The position numbers and the translations under genes are program-made. Source: Thuidium tamariscinum (lineage: Eukaryota > Streptophyta > Bryopsida > Hypnales > Thuidiaceae). From it: a stretch of 64,000 bases of DNA. Location: positions 11,712,053 to 11,776,052 of the forward strand of contig OX344750.2 in the NCBI GenBank assembly GCA_947034885.2, given 5' to 3'. The first letter of the stretch is position 1, and each line of letters starts with the position of its first letter. Positions 12,643 to 25,078 of the stretch are shown here, one piece after another. Below the pieces are notes generated by a model. That model worked only from the letters and a program-made list of their open reading frames with translations, did no database searches and had not been told where the DNA came from.

Positions 12643-14105
12643 TTATACCTCATTATTTTCCCATAAATCCTAATCTTTTCTTACACCCCATTTTTTTTCC
12701 CTTAGATACTAAATTTTAAAGTATTTTTTGCAAATATCATATGTACCTTAAAATGAAGTACTCTATATGGAATATGGGCAAAATTTTATGACAAATCACC
12801 CCATTCATGAACACATTTAAAGCTTCATATTGTAATCTATAACCTTTTTTTTAGTTATTCATATTTGTATATACTATTTTATATGTACTCTTCACATAAT
12901 TTATAGTATTATGTCTAATTCTATAGTATATATAATCTTGCATGTTTCACACTTTTAAAGCACCTTATGATAAATATAATTTGCTTATAAATTTTACATG
13001 CAATGAATATATTAAACCTTATATCTTATGACACATTGTTCTTATGTTCTTCAACAATGCTTCCGCCCAAACTTTCCAAGTTGTAGTCAATTGTCGATTC
13101 TAAGAGAAGGAAGAAATATAAAATGTTATAATTTTAGTAAGGGAAATTTAGTCAATTGTGAGACTAAGAAATATTGCAAGTCTTAATTTTTTGAATAAAA
13201 AATCTATTCCACCCTCATTATAAAGAGAATGTGTCTTAGTCTTGTAAAGATATATCCAATGGTAACAACAAGAAAGAAATGAACGTTGGTGTTTTCTAAA
13301 GGAAACGTCAAACTCCAATAATGAAAAGATTATTTGGTACCCCTTATTTTTCTTAAAGAAAAGGTCAATTATCCTAGCAATTGCCTTAAAAAAGGAAAAA
13401 ATATAGGTGTTATTATATTCACTTGAAGAAATTAATTACTTTATATATTGAAATTTTGAAAAAGGCATGTATATTTTTAATCTTGTAAATTAAAGTTATT
13501 GCATATTAAAAAAATGTAGGTGATACTAATACTCATGCATAATTTATAAAAAAAAAATGGATGTTTAGATTTGTGAAGAGACAACATTGAACTTCAAACA
13601 GTGAAAAGAATATGAATTGTGTGCTTATTAATTTGAAGAGAATTTTCTATTGTAATAAAGGAAGAAATAGAAATTCTCCAATCTTATATAGAAGAAAATA
13701 CTCACCTTTGATTTTTTAAAATATGGATGTTCTTATTAGTGCAAGAAAATATGCAATTGTAATTAATAGTGCAAAAAATACAAACTATGTTGTTATTCTT
13801 CTTTAGAGCCCTTGCATGCAATTATAGTAAAAAAAAATGGGGTTATCCTATCTTGTAATAAAAGAAATACTCAACCACAATAATACAAAATATAAGTATC
13901 CTAGATTCCCTAAAGACAATATTCAATTGAAATACTGTCATGAATAAATTAAATTTTTTTAAATTTTTACCAAAAAATATTCTAATTTGAATAATGAAAA
14001 ACATGAATGTTCTTTTCCTTACTAAGAAAATATTGTAATTGAAATTATAAGGAAAAATATTTTTATTAAGTAAAAAATATACTCAAAAAATAAATAAATA
14101 AATAA

Positions 14106-14109
<4 letters not shown>

Positions 14110-14149
<40 letters not shown>
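14110..14149. repeat. (AT)n microsatellite
   Basis: About 20 uninterrupted TA dinucleotides following a short AAAT repeat. Confidence 0.9.
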
Positions 14150-14152
<3 letters not shown>

Positions 14153-14869
14153 CTCAACTTATGAAAGCCCTTGTTGATGATCATGTTATAGTCACGCTTA
14201 CATCAAAAAAGACGTCTCCAATAGCTTGTATAAGGTTTGTTTGTCCTTTTTGATGTTATGTATTGCATAGTGAATAATATTTGTTTTGATATTACAATTG
14301 CAAACAGTAAATAACGATTTTGTTGAAAGTGATGTCTTTAAAAACATCTTTATGTTTTAGTATGACGTTTAAAAAAACATCCAAAGTTGTAACATAGGTC
14401 TTTCATGGTTGCTGACGTGGCATGCCACGTCAGCATAATGTATCCACGTCACATAATTTCCATGTCATCAAGCCACGTTAGATGCCACGTCATATAATTT
14501 TCCACACCACCTACCCGTTTTCTTCTTTTTTAACCCGGTCAGTCATTTTACCTCAGACCGAACTAATATTTTGTTAATTACTTTAATTAAGTTTGACCAA
14601 CAATGATGACGTGGCTATGAATGTTTTCTTAGATGATCTTAAAAACATCTTTATATTGACAACCATGTTTTAAACTACATCATTGTTTTGAATAACACCA
14701 ATTTATTGTGGCTATAATTTAGCATGCTTTTTACAACATCTAATTAAATCCTCTCTTTTTTTAGCCTTCATTCATTGGACATCCCAATGTTCTACGAAAC
14801 ACATAATGTTTTTTTTAACGTGTTATGTTTTTGGCCTGACACCAAAAAAAACACGGGTTTCTTATAGTG

Positions 14870-15188
14870 TATCAAAGGGTGGATACCCAAGTGGGATCGA
14901 TACCCTGATGGGATTGATACCCAGAGGTTCATTTCGGTCTGTCACCGGCCGGCTCTATTCCCAAGGCTGCGTCGAGTTGGTCGGTGAAATTTGCTATGCA
15001 GGTCGACGTTCTACAGCTCGATCTTCCCGTTCAGTGTGAAGCAGTTTCTTAGGCCGGCAACAGTGTGAAGCACTCAAGCGCCCCTTCCCGAGTGAGGTTT
15101 GATGTTGATGAGCAATGCGCTGACCGCATTTTAGACTCCATTTGCACGTAAGTCAGCGGGTGATTGAGATTCATCATCGACAGTTACA
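14870..15188. other. Gene-flank-like island
   Basis: Mixed composition unlike the surrounding AT-rich DNA. It opens with three near-repeats of GGGATCGATACCC / GGGATTGATACCC. No protein is recognised here; it may be the 5' flank of the candidate exon that follows. Confidence 0.35.
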
Positions 15189-15333
15189 ATGGCCGATGAC
15201 GTGGACGAGGACGCGTTTTGGAATGCAGAGTTCGACGAATGTGCGCTCAACCTTGCTGGAGTACAACTTGTCAGCGTCTCCAACATCGAATTCCTCACGA
15301 ACCTCACTTGCAGGATGCGCATGTGTTTGCCAG
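15189..15333 (+). CDS. Candidate first coding exon, unknown protein
   Basis: From the ATG at 15189 the frame reads MADDVDEDAFWNAEFDECAL and continues NLAGVQLVSVSNIEFLTNLT to an exon end CCAG before GTTAGA at 15334. It is 48 codons plus one base. The acidic start, balanced composition and a good donor look like a real plant first exon. No family is recognised. Downstream DNA to 15.7 kb keeps a gene-like composition, but I could not fix the next exon, and a CACTA MITE at 15750-15945 interrupts the region. The gene may be intact with later exons, or truncated by insertions. Confidence 0.45.
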
Positions 15334-15749
15334 GTTAGAATTCATCTGTTCTTCTCAAAATTAGTAAATGTAAAAGTTAGAATTACAACTCAAATGTTTT
15401 TGGCTAGAAAAATATCCTTATCCTCGTTATCCTCGTTCGATCAGAATTGTCTGAAGGGTAGCTAGGACTACCTGGTAAGTTTTGCCAGCACCAGTCGCTT
15501 TACAGGAACGTCACTTTCATTTATTAAGATCGACGCAGGACAATACTCTTCACAACAGAGTCTTAGACACTCTTCTCGGGACCTAGCTGATGACCTAGTG
15601 AATGAAAGAATCCAACACCTCGTGCTGATGTGTCATGATTCAACAGGCATTAAGTAGTATCTGCTACACACGACAAAGCACATCAAAATAGACAATATAA
15701 GTGAGACGGATTCAACAATTGAAGAACTGAAGAAATTAACAAATTTTGA

Positions 15750-15945
15750 CACTTTAAGAAACTCATATTTTAAGTGATGGATTTTAAGTGACATTCAATG
15801 TAGTAACACGTGTTTTTATGTCACCAATGATGTCCGCCACAACATCTTGATGTTATGGTGGACATCCTTGTTGACATGAAAACATGAATTACTACATTAG
15901 ATGTCACTTAAAATCCATCATTTAAAACATAAGTTTCTTATAGTG
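15750..15945. mobile_element. CACTA-type hairpin MITE, 196 bp
   Basis: The ends are CACTTTAAGAAACT and the inverse AAGTTTCTTATAGTG; the inner parts are also inverted (TTTTAAGTGATGGATTTTAA against TTAAAATCCATCATTTAAAA). The 3-bp flanks are TGA and TAA, a near match. It shares terminal bases with the large CACTA-like element 0.9 kb upstream, and a truncated relative is at 44135-44239. Confidence 0.7.
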
Positions 15946-15985
15946 TAATGAATATTTGTTCATATACTTTGTGAAGAAGATCCTT

Positions 15986-16105
15986 ATGGATAAGGTGCAA
16001 TCTACATTTGAAGGAATATTGGCTTTGCTTTTGGAGAATGCTTCTAAGGAGCTTGAGATGACAAAACTAAGAGGTGACAATGTAGTGCTACATCAGGAGA
16101 TCTAG
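15986..16105 (+). pseudogene. Short coding-like fragment, unknown
   Basis: A 39-codon frame MDKVQSTFEGILALLLENAS, continuing KELEMTKLRGDNVVLHQEI to a TAG; the frame is also open for several codons upstream. Heptad-like leucines and charged residues suggest a coiled coil. The protein-like sequence resumes after the stop (EMQEIQLCTKKS), so this looks like a broken exon. It may belong to the same locus as the candidate exon at 15189, but no link can be shown. Confidence 0.3.
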
Positions 16106-16243
16106 GAGATGCAGGAGATCCAACTATGTACAAAGAAGTCACATTTAGATTAGTTCAATTCACACAATTTATATATTAGCTTCTAATATATCAATCTAAA
16201 GCAGACATCCTCAAACATGCAACTCTCAATACTATTTTGTACT

Positions 16244-16246
<3 letters not shown>

Positions 16247-16280
<34 letters not shown>
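16247..16280. repeat. (TA)n microsatellite
   Basis: About 16 TA dinucleotides. Confidence 0.9.
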
Positions 16281-16282
<2 letters not shown>

Positions 16283-19200
16283 ATGTCAAATCTTCTTGAA
16301 TACATTTGTAGGGAAACATGCATTTTTTGTATAACTCTAGCTAGATGGAAAGAATTTAACTCTAAAGATCCATAACTCGTACTGAGTACATTACCTTTTA
16401 TATACTTTGATATCCTCTGTTCTTCGAATTGTCAGCTAGTTCTCCTCATTGATAATCTGTAAAAGTTTGTATCAGCGAGGACGAAAGTCAAACCTGAGAG
16501 GCATAGAAGGGCCTGGAGTGCAATGGATGAAGTAACAAAGAACAGACGAATCAACTTGTGATTGCTATACAATAACACAATTCGCAAAAAACTTGGACCG
16601 GTGTTCTTTGTATACTTGAACAAAAGAAAGCTAGAAAATAGAATCTGCAAAAAAATTTGGAAGCACACTGAACAAGAAAAAAAAATTAGAATTCTTTTAT
16701 TTAATCCCCCTATGAAGATACGCTGTTTGTTTGTTTGGATGTTTGTTACGTTGAGATCTCCCGGATTATGAGTCCCCCGGGTGCATGTTTGGTACCGTCG
16801 GAAAGCCCTCGGTGAGGAGGGGTGCACGGGCTTGGTTTTGTAACATTCCGACGTACGGCAAGAAAGTTATTGAATTTCAAAGTATTAATGGTTCTCAAAA
16901 ATTAGAAAATTACTTTTACTTTAGTTCTGACTGTGGCATCGACACAGGGCACACTAGTATAAGTTGTAAGACAAAATCGCAAATCTTTATCTAATAATCC
17001 TAGAAGCAAATACTGAATATATTAAGAGAAGGTTTGTGAAAAACGCACATGCACAATTAATAATCTCGACTTGAGAAAAAAATTCTACCAATCAATAAAA
17101 TTTGATAGGTGAGAGTGTGAGACAAGAAAATAGTGTATATGTAATTACAGTTTAAGCTTTTGCTTCCGTTGATTAATGAACCAATTGTAGATTTGCTTCA
17201 ACTCCAATCCCATCTATTATATTAAGACTTTTTTCTCATCCTCTTGATAACATGCATTAATGTACCATGGGATAGTAAGTTTTGTAAATTTTGATCAAAT
17301 GCATTTTACATACATATCCAAGAGTAGCTAGTTAAAAGTGTGTTTCTTAAAATCAATTTACAAATTGCTCAAAATTCAAATGCTCCACTAAAATAATTGA
17401 AACTGAAAGATTCAATAATATGGCTCGCTCTTTCAAAATCAAGTTGATACCTTCGCATACTGAAGTACAATCATTCAATTTTTATGAGTATAAATCGGAG
17501 CACACAACCAAGAATCAAACGCTAAAACAATCTGATTGGGATGAAAATGAAACTGTTGAAGGAGGTGAAAGGATGTACCATTGTCATGTAGAGAGGAGCA
17601 CGCTTAGAGAACATATAGAGTGTTTAGTTGCAAGTTGCTGAGTGAGTGATAGGTAAATGTCGAAAACTCGAATCTTCACTTGAACTTAACTTCAATCTTC
17701 ACTTGAATCTTCCATAGATATCATGCGGTGGCTCTGTAAGAATAAAGTAAAGGTATGTAATAAGAAACAAATTTTTGAACAGGTATAACGAGACAACTAA
17801 AATAGGACAGTCAAACCATCAGCTGATCGTTCAAAAGATTGGCTCTTAAACTTCAAAACTATAGTGACCAGGAAGCACCTTTCACTAGTACGAACAATAT
17901 ATAAAATCAACCATGTGGGTGATCAATCCCACTTCGTCGTTACAAACAAGAAATGGGACTAAAAACTGTCATAAAAATGACTTCATAGCCCGCAACAAAG
18001 TTTGCAATGTCAAATTGAAATATCAACTAGCCTCCAAAACAAATTGAAAAAAATAAAAAAATCACAACATTTGAGCCTCCGAAATCGACTAGTAAAAACA
18101 AGCCACAAGCCACACACACAAATCTTCAATATTCTTCCCCATTGAATCTCAAATCTTTAATCTTAAGTTTTGAAATCTTTTTCTATTAATAAACTTGAAG
18201 AAATTTTATTAAAAACTAAAAAAAAATACGTCCTATGCTAACTGCGACCTTCAATCTAGTGTCACAGATGCTCTAAGAATTTAAATGCTAAGTGCTTTAA
18301 CAATTTAAAAAAATAAAAGCACAATTTAATCACCCACAAAATTTGAAATTATTCTAAAATACTGTCCAAACGTTATTAAAGAACAAAATAAAAGTCTTCT
18401 TCTCCCTTACTAATTAACCACTGCCTCTTTAATTCTCAATAATTTTTAATTGCAAACTTCAAATATTAAGTGTGAAAGTAATTTAAAAATCCCTCATTAA
18501 TTTCTATGACTTGTAAAAATATCACAATACTCTAAAATATAGTCTATAAATTGTGAGAAATAGAGTCTCGACCTTTTCAAATAGGAAGATATGAAATTCC
18601 TTAAACTTTGGTACTATATAACTTTTGCATCGCAACTCCATTTCATATAATAAATCCAATTTGAAAAGCTAAAATGATTATTTAGCACTTTTTAAAGTGT
18701 TAATTCTATCAAATAAACTGACTAAAAATTATAAGCATTGAAGATACGGCCTCCCTCCTTCAAGTTCAATCTTCACTCTAAACTTTAGCACCTCGTAACT
18801 TTTTTATATAAATTCCAAATGAAAATTTTAATATCTTCTTAAGAAGGTATAAACAAAAACAATATATCTTACAAATCTCAAATCAGTTGAGCAAATAATT
18901 CAAAAGTTAAAATTTGTTGAAGCCTCTCACTTCTCAATAGAGATCATTGAATTTTCACAATTTCAAATTTTCATAACTTTTGACTTTCATCTCCAAAATC
19001 CAACTTGCAAACACTCTTTAGAAAGCTCTAAACATAAGAAATATGATGTCAAATTTTCATTACTCAATTGTTTATGCTCAATGAACTACATCAACTTAAA
19101 ATTTGACCAAAATCCCCTAAAACATACACTCACATTTCTCTCCTTTTCCATATACAAATTAAACATCTTTTCTCTCTTTTCCTTTTCAAGTAAAGTGAAG

Positions 19201-21463
19201 AGTGGGGTACATCAGCCCATGCCCCTACCAAAACCTCACCTAAGATTCAAATTAAATCCCTATTCACACTCTCCCTTATCTTCAAACTCCAAATTAATTT
19301 ACTAACACCAATTTTTTATTCTAGATTTATAATCACACACTGTGATTACAATAAAATATACTCAAAGTATTAAATTAAAATCAAACATTTAGTAAATACT
19401 TGTTAGAGATAAAAAATTAGAATTCCAATCAAAGTTTCATTTCATTTACAGAAACTTAAGAATGTGTTTGATTGTCACACGGACATAATTAATATGATCC
19501 ACTTTTATTAAAGGATTGATCGGCTGTTCTAACCATTGTTCATGGCCGCGACTCCCTTGCATAAGCTTGACCATACTAAAGTATTATTTGTCGTTTAAAC
19601 CCTCAAAACATCCTTTAAATGTCACTTCTAAACTTTTGGATTCAACACACACAACTTGCAACAAGATTACTAAAGTTTGAGCATCACGTTGAAAATTCTC
19701 GTGCCACCGTTGTCCCACGCAAGGTTGCTTCAACGGTCGAGAAGACCCAGATTTGTCTCGTGTGACTTGCAAACATTAAGTTGAAGTTCTCTAACTCATC
19801 ACAAATACTCCAATGATTTTCAAGCACCATGGGGTCAAATTCATAAGAGAATTTTTGGCCAATTTAGAAGACCGTGAGTTTCCAAATTGTAGAAAAATCT
19901 ACTACTAAAATCTACCACTATAATCTACCACACAAGAGATCTAATGTGGCCAAGAGATTGGCACATCAGATAATTATATATATATTTGAATTTTTTTTAA
20001 TATATTTTTTAAATTATTTTTTAGTTATTTTTTAATGTGGCTAGTAGTAATTGGTTCGCAGCTAGATTGGGAACAAGATTGAAACAATCTCTTAGTGTTC
20101 CAAAAAATCTTCTTATGGTGCTATTTTAAAAGAATTCTTTACTTTTCATATTAACAGAGTCAATGTTTTGGTCATTTATTTCATTTTTGAGACAAATGTG
20201 GATGATATTACAAATTTTTAATGAAAAAGTGAGTACTAATATTTGAAACATGATTTCTTCTTAAGCACTAGAATAAAGCTCCTTGCAAGACAAAATGATT
20301 GGGTCTTGAGAAATTCAAGCATCTCAATTGAGGAAGCAAAGTTTGGACTTTTTCCCTATTATGTTTTGGAGATTAGGGAATCAAAAAAATCTTCAAGGGG
20401 TTGTAGTTTTTGACTTTTTGTCAAGATCCCGGGTACGCAATTCCCATATTATATGGACTTGATTATAATGACTTTCAATGCATTTTAATCTATTTTCAAA
20501 GTATATAATTATCTTTGATGTAGGAAACTTTTGTAGCCCTTTTAAAAAAGAATCCAAAAATGTAATTATATATATGAAATGAATGTTCTTTGAGGACAAT
20601 AATAGCATTACAAATCTAATTATATGAATTTCTGAATACATGTATTGTAGGTTGAGCTACCCTACTTTGGGGGATTTCTAATAAAAATTTAATTAGAGGG
20701 AACTTCTTATATAGATTTTTAAAATCTATGAAAAGGTGTTTCAATTTTTCAAATATATTGTAAGTTTCTTTCTAAAATGTATGTAATGCAACATTTTCTA
20801 CATATGATTTCCTTTTAATTTGGTCTTCACCTAAAAGGTCTTTTTAATCTCATATAATTTTGTCGAAAGCCATCTCCTAAGCCATTTTGATGCCAATGAC
20901 CCCTGCATATAAGACTTGCATACTTGGGATCAGGATCCAATTGTTGAAAAAAGAAGTTGTGCATTTGGGGGGGGGGGGGGGGTGACTAACACAAGTAGGC
21001 AAAGCACATCATTTTTTGTTAAAATTTGCTTACTCAATTTTTGCAACATGAGACATTATTCAAATATGAAAATCCCTAAATCTTTGTTGCATACAAAATT
21101 TAATTTACAAGGCTCAAAAGCCCAACAATGCCACATCGTCAAAAGTTTGGGTGGTCAAGATTGAAGAAAACATTTTGCTCCACTTTCCAACCGTTGTTCC
21201 TACATACACATTTTCCTCAAATCTGAAATTTTCATATGTGAGTCTTATATTAGTCAAAAACAAGATCCTACAATTATAAATTTTGAAAAAAAAATTGAGA
21301 AAAATTTGATTTGTAACCTTTTTCAAGAGTGTTGACTTTTGGCAAATTTGTAAGTATTTGTCAATTTCTAGCCTTTGGATCTTTAAAGGTTAAAAGATTG
21401 GCAAAATAATATAGAATTATATTGTTTCATCAAATTTTTGAACTAAGCTCCATGTTGTCACTC
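16281..21463. other. Intergenic DNA, mostly AT-rich
   Basis: Largely AT-rich non-coding sequence. Two patches have more balanced composition: 16740-16860 (with CCCCCGGGTGCATG and CCGTCGGAAAGCCCTCGG) and 19500-19790. Short open frames at 17420-17641 (+, 73 residues) and 19584-19772 (-, 62 residues) resemble no family I know and are not supported by splice or start context. A run of 16 G lies at 20967-20982. Confidence 0.4.
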
Positions 21464-21785
21464 CAGGGTTGCTATTTTGTGAGCCTGTGAGCGTGAGCTT
21501 GTGAGCCTGTGAGCCTACACAATTTTTTGAAGATTCCATTTAAATTTTAAAACTTTTGGCCAAATTTAATTAACTTTGATAAATTTTAGTGCCTATTACC
21601 GTGGAACTATTATCGCTGACCTATTACTGTGGTCCCTTGAATAACTTTGTTTTACCATTTATTATACTTTGCTAGATTTAATGAAGAAAAAAATTAGTAA
21701 CTAATTATAATTTTTTTGAAATCAAATGAGGTTATTTCACAAATTTAGATATTTGTGGACACTCTCCTTAGTCTTGTATCTTAAT

Positions 21786-22696
21786 ACCCCTTGGCACCAA
21801 GGAGAGTCCCAGAGCCAGGGTTGACGAATTGCAACGTCCAGGGCAAAATTACGTCCAAAATACGGACGTCTGACGCTGTGGACGTAGTCCTTGGCGACCA
21901 GCGGACGGCATCCGTCGGAAGCAGATGCACGGACGGAGGCGCGGATGAAACTTTGGACGGGCAGATTAGTGGTCGGGACTGCGGACGGAGCAGCGGACGG
22001 CACCGTCCGACGGGCAAATGGGCAAATGGGTGAACGAGACTATGGGGCTAGACTATGGAACGAGACTATCCGCGCATCTACCCGTCCGCAGTCCCAACCG
22101 CCCGTCCGCAGACGGTCGGAACTGCGGACGGGGGGTCGAGACTGCGGACGGATGGTCGAGACTACGGATGGGCGGTCGGGACTGTGGACGGGCGAACGGA
22201 ATTGTAGACGGGCGACGGGCGGACGAGTGGTTGGGACTGCGGACAGAGACTAGAGGGACGGATGAGCGGTCAGAGCGGACGGGCGGACGGCCGACGAACT
22301 CACGGACGGATGTCGATCGAAAGGCGAGACAGCCCCCGATTGGATAGCCTCGACGAAGCGGACACACCCAAAATTCCCAAATCGGATGGGGCTTTTGTAG
22401 CGGAACAATCGGGCGAACAGCTAGGGCTCGCAGACGGACTCCCACCAGACGGCCTTTCCGAGGGGGCCGGGCTGGGCAGATGGTCACGAATCTACAATGA
22501 GGTGGACGTCTGCGCATCGAGGCTGCCATTGGAGTCCGCCCATCCGCGCGACGCAGGTGCGGACGTGCGGTCCGCCCCTTTGCTCGTTAGAGCTCTTGTA
22601 GTCCCGTCTGCCCGTCCGCCCATCGGACGGCGCCGTCCTCGTGCTGAAGTGTGGGATTCTCTTGTCCGCACGTTTAGGGCTCCCGGCTTAGGATTC
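21786..22696. repeat. GC-rich GGACGG/GACTGCGGACGG array
   Basis: After a palindromic start (CCCCTTGGCACCAAGGAGAG) comes about 900 bp of GC-rich sequence with many irregular copies of GGGACTGCGGACGG, GGACGGGCGG and GGTCGGGACTG. Open frames on both strands (up to 158 codons) have Arg/Pro/Gly/Asp-rich composition dictated by the repeat and are not taken as genes. A related array in opposite orientation lies at 25720-26345. Confidence 0.6.
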
Positions 22697-22712
22697 TAAG
22701 AGCATCTCCTAC
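22697..22712 (+). mobile_element. Left end of a Harbinger/Tourist-like element
   Basis: TAA precedes GAGCATCTCCTACAG, close to the common plant MITE terminus GAGCATCTCCAACAG and to the complete element at 56226. No matching right end was found, so only this terminus and perhaps about 200 bp inward (a moderately GC-rich stretch to about 22890) remain. Confidence 0.4.
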
Positions 22713-23157
22713 AGCTTGCTCAAACGCCCCTACCAACCAATTTTTGAGCAGCCGAACAAAAGTTAATCCCCAACAACACTATAGACCAAGATTTAGAGGT
22801 GCGGGGCCTCTCAATTTTGGCTCTACCCCGCCAGAATTTCCATTTCTACAGGGGACCTTGCCGGCCCCGCTTGGACATCGGATTCCGTATTTTGGCAAGT
22901 CAAAGGGCTAAATTAATGAGAAAGTTGCCACCGTGGTAGCCGCAAGCTTTCCCCATGGCCGCCATACCATCTTTAAACTCTCCTTCTAGCGTCTTCATGG
23001 CGGCAACAACACGGGTGATAGGGCAAAAATGACAACTTTGACACAAAAATGTAAGAAATATGACACAATTGAGGAGATTTAATTTTGTCACTATTTCTTA
23101 TGCATTTCAAAAATCCTAAAATTGATATTCAACAAAAGAAATGGGAGTTTTTAAGAA

Positions 23158-25078
23158 GTCACAATTGCCCGATCCCCCTAATCTCATGCCTTCTCCAATA
23201 TGAAATTGTCCCAAAACTTCCCAATCCTTGAAACATGTCCCCTACAAGCACCTTGTCAAAAAAATTTGAAAAAATCAAAGCCCAACCATATTCATTTTAA
23301 AATAAGAAGCTAAATCAATCAAAAAATAGTAAAAAACTCCCAAAGGGTCTAACACTTCTAGAAATTTTCACATAGGTGCCTTTTATTATCTAAAATACAC
23401 ATAAAAAGTCTTGAAAAAATTCTCAAACACACACAATAGTTGTGCCAAATCTAGTCAATTGTGACTAATGTTCTTAAAAGTCATTAGTCACATCAATCAC
23501 AATTGCCCAAATCTCCTAATTATATGCCTTCTCCAATTTGAAATTGTCCCAAAACTTCCCAATCCTTGAAACAAGTCTCCAAAAAGCACTTCATCAAAAA
23601 AAATTGGAAAAATAAAAGCCGAACCATTTTCAATTTGAAATAAAGGGTTTAGGCAATCAAAAAATTGTAGAAAAATCCCAAAGTGTCCAATGATTCTAAA
23701 AATTTCCACATAGTTGCTTCTTACCATCTTAAACATACGTAAAAAAATTTGCAAAATTTCACACACCCAATCAAAATTTGTGCCTAATTTTGTCAATTGT
23801 GACTAATGTGACTAATACCCCCCAAGGGCATTAGTCACATTAGTCACAATTTGCCCAAATCTCCCTAATTACATGCCTTCTCCAATTTGGAATTGTCCCA
23901 AAACTTACCAATACTTGGAAAAGGTCCCAACAAAGCACCTCATGAAAAAAAATTGGGAAAATAAAAGCCCAACTATTTTCAATTTGAAATAATGAGTTAA
24001 ATCAATAAAACAATTGTAGAAAAATACCCAAGTATCCAATGATCCTAGAAACTTCCACATAGTTGCTTCTTACCATTTTAAACATATATAGAAAGTCTTG
24101 AAAGTTTTTACAAACCCAATCAAAAGTTGCGCCCAACTTAATGGATTGTGACTAATACCCTTTGAGGGCATTAGTTACATTAGTCACAATCCACTAAATT
24201 GGGCACAACTTTTGATTGGATTTGTAAAAACTTTCAAGACTTTCTATATATGTTTAAAATGGTAAGAAGCAACTATGTGGAAGTTTCTAGGATCATTGGA
24301 TACTTGGGTATTTTTCTACAATTGTTTTATTGATTTAACTCATTATTTCAAATTGAAAATAGTTGGGCTTTTATTTTCCCAATTTTTTTTCATGAGGTGC
24401 TTTGTTGGGACCTTTTCCAAGTATTGGTAAGTTTTGGGACAATTCCAAATTGGAGAAGGCATGTAATTAGGGAGATTTGGGCAAATTGTGACTAATGTGA
24501 CTAATGCCCTTGGGGGGTATTAGTCACATTAGTCACAATTGACAAAATTAGGCACAAATTTTGATTGGGTGTGTGAAATTTTGCAAATTTTTTTACGTAT
24601 GTTTAAGATGGTAAGAAGCAACTATGTGGAAATTTTTAGAATCATTGGACACTTTGGGATTTTTCTACAATTTTTTGATTGCCTAAACCCTTTATTTCAA
24701 ATTGAAAATGGTTCGGCTTTTATTTTTCCAATTTTTTTTCATGAAGTGATTTTTTGGAAACTTTTCCAAGGATTGGGAAGTTTTGGAACAATTCCAAATT
24801 GGAGAAGGCATGTAATTAGGGAGATTTGGCAAATTGTGACTAATGCTCTTGTGGGGTATTAGTCACATTAGTCACAGTTGACAAAATTAGGCACAACTTC
24901 TGATTGGATGTGTGAAATTTTCCAAGATTTTTTATGTATGTTTAAGATGATAAGAAACACCTATGTGGAAATTTTTAGAATCATTGAACTCTTGGGGATT
25001 TTTCTACATTTTTTTGATTGCCTAAACCCTTTATTTCAAATTGAAAATAGTTGAGCTTTCATTTTTCCAATTTTTTGG
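23158..25078. repeat. 1.9-kb foldback with arms of tandem 345-bp units
   Basis: Three tandem units (about 23158-23502, 23503-23846, 23847-24165) are followed, after a centre near 24166, by the same units in reverse order and orientation (about 24166-24530, 24531-24878, 24879-25078, the last truncated). Each unit carries the edge motif GTGACTAATGTGACTAAT, the core CATGCCTTCTCCAATTTG and CATAGTTGCTTCTTACCAT. The two inner units are almost identical between arms; outer units are more diverged. Frames at 23497-23796 (-) and 24539-24862 (+) give the same first 67 residues simply because the arms mirror each other. Confidence 0.85.

Larger units (their letters stand above)
8462..14869. mobile_element. 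Large CACTA-like element, non-autonomous or decayed
   Basis: The left terminus CACTATAAGAAACTCGTGTT is matched by the inverted right terminus AACACGGGTTTCTTATAGTG. The 3-bp flanks are TAC and TAT, close to the 3-bp duplication expected of CACTA elements. Subterminal regions at 8690-8840 and 14400-14490 share the motif ACGTGGCATGCCACGT in several copies, as CACTA subterminal repeats do, and 8860-9005 holds repeats of GATGTCAACTTAGACAT. No transposase reading frame was recognised. Two TTAA elements (10619-11566 and 11845-12642) are inserted inside it. An (AT)n tract at 14110-14149 is internal. Confidence 0.65.

Noticed and set aside
22018-22699. Arg/Gly/Asp- and Pro/Arg/Ser-rich frames up to 158 codons on both strands
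   Set aside because: Open frames on both strands over an irregular GGACGG repeat; GC-rich repeats with few stops produce these without selection.
23497-24862. Two frames on opposite strands with the same first 67 residues, like a duplicated gene
   Set aside because: They fall in mirror positions of the foldback arms; identity follows from the palindrome. Composition is Phe/Ile-rich with no domain.
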